In this document: positions 63,662 through 64,000 of the stretch, piece after piece | Position numbering within the stretch: position 1 is the stretch's first letter | How the letters are laid out: each line of letters opens with the position of its first letter | Assembly (NCBI RefSeq): GCF_002218005.2 | Contig: NZ_AP018679.1 | Coordinates: 310,001 to 374,000 of the forward strand | DNA length: 64,000 nt | Direction of reading: 5' to 3' | Origin: Vibrio algivorus | Lineage (GTDB): Bacteria; Pseudomonadota; Gammaproteobacteria; Enterobacterales; Vibrionaceae | The notes under the pieces: model-generated | Database searches by the model: none | Told to the model about the DNA's origin: nothing | Seen by the model: the letters and a program-made list of their open reading frames with translations, nothing else | Position numbers and translations under genes: made by a program

Positions 63662-64000
63662 CTAAAATAATACGCCTTGAGGCAAAGAGATAAAAAAGAT
63701 TTCGCTGAATAGGTAATAAACAAAGAAGACAAAAATAGTCGAAAAAACGTAATACATTGGCTTTTTGATTTTTAAGACAATTAAGTAGCCAGTAAAGGCA
63801 ATGAAAGAAGCGGCTAAATAACCGATGAAATAAATGAGTGCGGTATATAACGCTAAAAACCCAATTCCAAATAAAGACAATTTGGAAAAGATTGGTGGTA
63901 AAACCTCATTACTTTTTTTCATAATGCTTTGAATAATCAGCACTGAAGAAAGAATGATTATTCCGATAGAAATGACGCGAGGGAAAAATTTGGCATCGAC
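63662..64000 (-). CDS. tctB: Tripartite tricarboxylate transporter, small membrane subunit (cut by window edge)
   Basis: An open frame runs from the stop at 63662 to the window edge. The visible 112 residues include VDAKFFPRVISIG, a TctB-like N-terminal motif, and at least three membrane segments. The true start lies beyond base 64000; the GTG at 63943 is only internal. TctB is the small four-segment subunit that pairs with TctA. Confidence 0.8.
   Translation of the reverse strand, partial: VDAKFFPRVISIGIIILSSVLIIQSIMKKSNEVLPPIFSKLSLFGIGFLALYTALIYFIGYLAASFIAFTGYLIVLKIKKPMYYVFSTIFVFFVYYLFSEIFFISLPQGVLF

Noticed and set aside
1..64000. CRISPR arrays, tRNA or rRNA genes, prophage and intact IS elements
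   Set aside because: I looked for regular spaced repeats, tRNA-like cloverleaf ends, integrases and transposases and found none; small RNAs cannot be excluded without a search.

Overview
The window looks like a piece of a Vibrionaceae (gammaproteobacterial) genome. The maltose genes are Vibrio/enterobacterial in type (LamB, MalK, MalE, MalF, MalG, MalT, MalQ), a divergent ppsA/ppsR pair is present, LysR-type regulators are abundant, and the chromosome is moderately AT-rich. Species cannot be fixed from sequence alone. No rRNA, tRNA, CRISPR array, prophage or intact insertion sequence was seen.

Layout. 0-2.4 kb: the end of an unknown gene, a Gfo/Idh/MocA oxidoreductase, a LysE-type exporter and a small membrane protein. 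2.4-14.9 kb: a maltodextrin region with a signal-peptide-less GH13 amylase, lamB, divergent malK and malEFG, and an EamA transporter. Between lamB and the EamA gene lies an AT-rich insert of three genes: a secreted chitin-binding-module protein broken by one in-frame TGA, a secreted alpha/beta-hydrolase with a C-terminal KTSC domain, and a small membrane protein. 14.9-18.0 kb: an IclR regulator, a formimidoylglutamase and a GltS-type symporter, lying between two nearly identical terminators. 18.0-22.0 kb: aldo/keto reductase, medium-chain reductase and Old Yellow Enzyme with a divergent LysR regulator. 22.0-24.4 kb: gamma-glutamyltransferase and a DUF302 protein behind an apparent leader terminator.

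24.6-29.5 kb is a seven-gene PTS operon (divergent phosphofructokinase, IIB, IIC, class II aldolase, an unknown 96-residue protein, IIA, P-loop kinase). It probably imports and phosphorylates an unidentified sugar, phosphorylates it again and splits it. 29.8-33.5 kb is a polar amino acid ABC importer with an RpiR regulator in the same operon. 34-45 kb holds redox enzymes and exporters under several LysR regulators, including one operon coding for an Old Yellow Enzyme, a RidA-type deaminase, a PhzF-type protein and a two-part efflux pump. 45-46.2 kb is a TetR regulator and an AhpD-like protein with paired operators between them.

47-52.3 kb returns to maltose: malT (activator) and divergent malQ. 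MalT-box-like sequences occur upstream of lamB, between malK and malE, and between malT and malQ, so one activator plausibly controls all three loci. 52.5-64 kb: LysR plus an outer-membrane protein, ppsA with its regulator ppsR, a GNAT acetyltransferase, a TauE/SafE transporter, a PACE efflux protein, LysR plus a BenE transporter, and tctA plus a tctB cut by the window edge.
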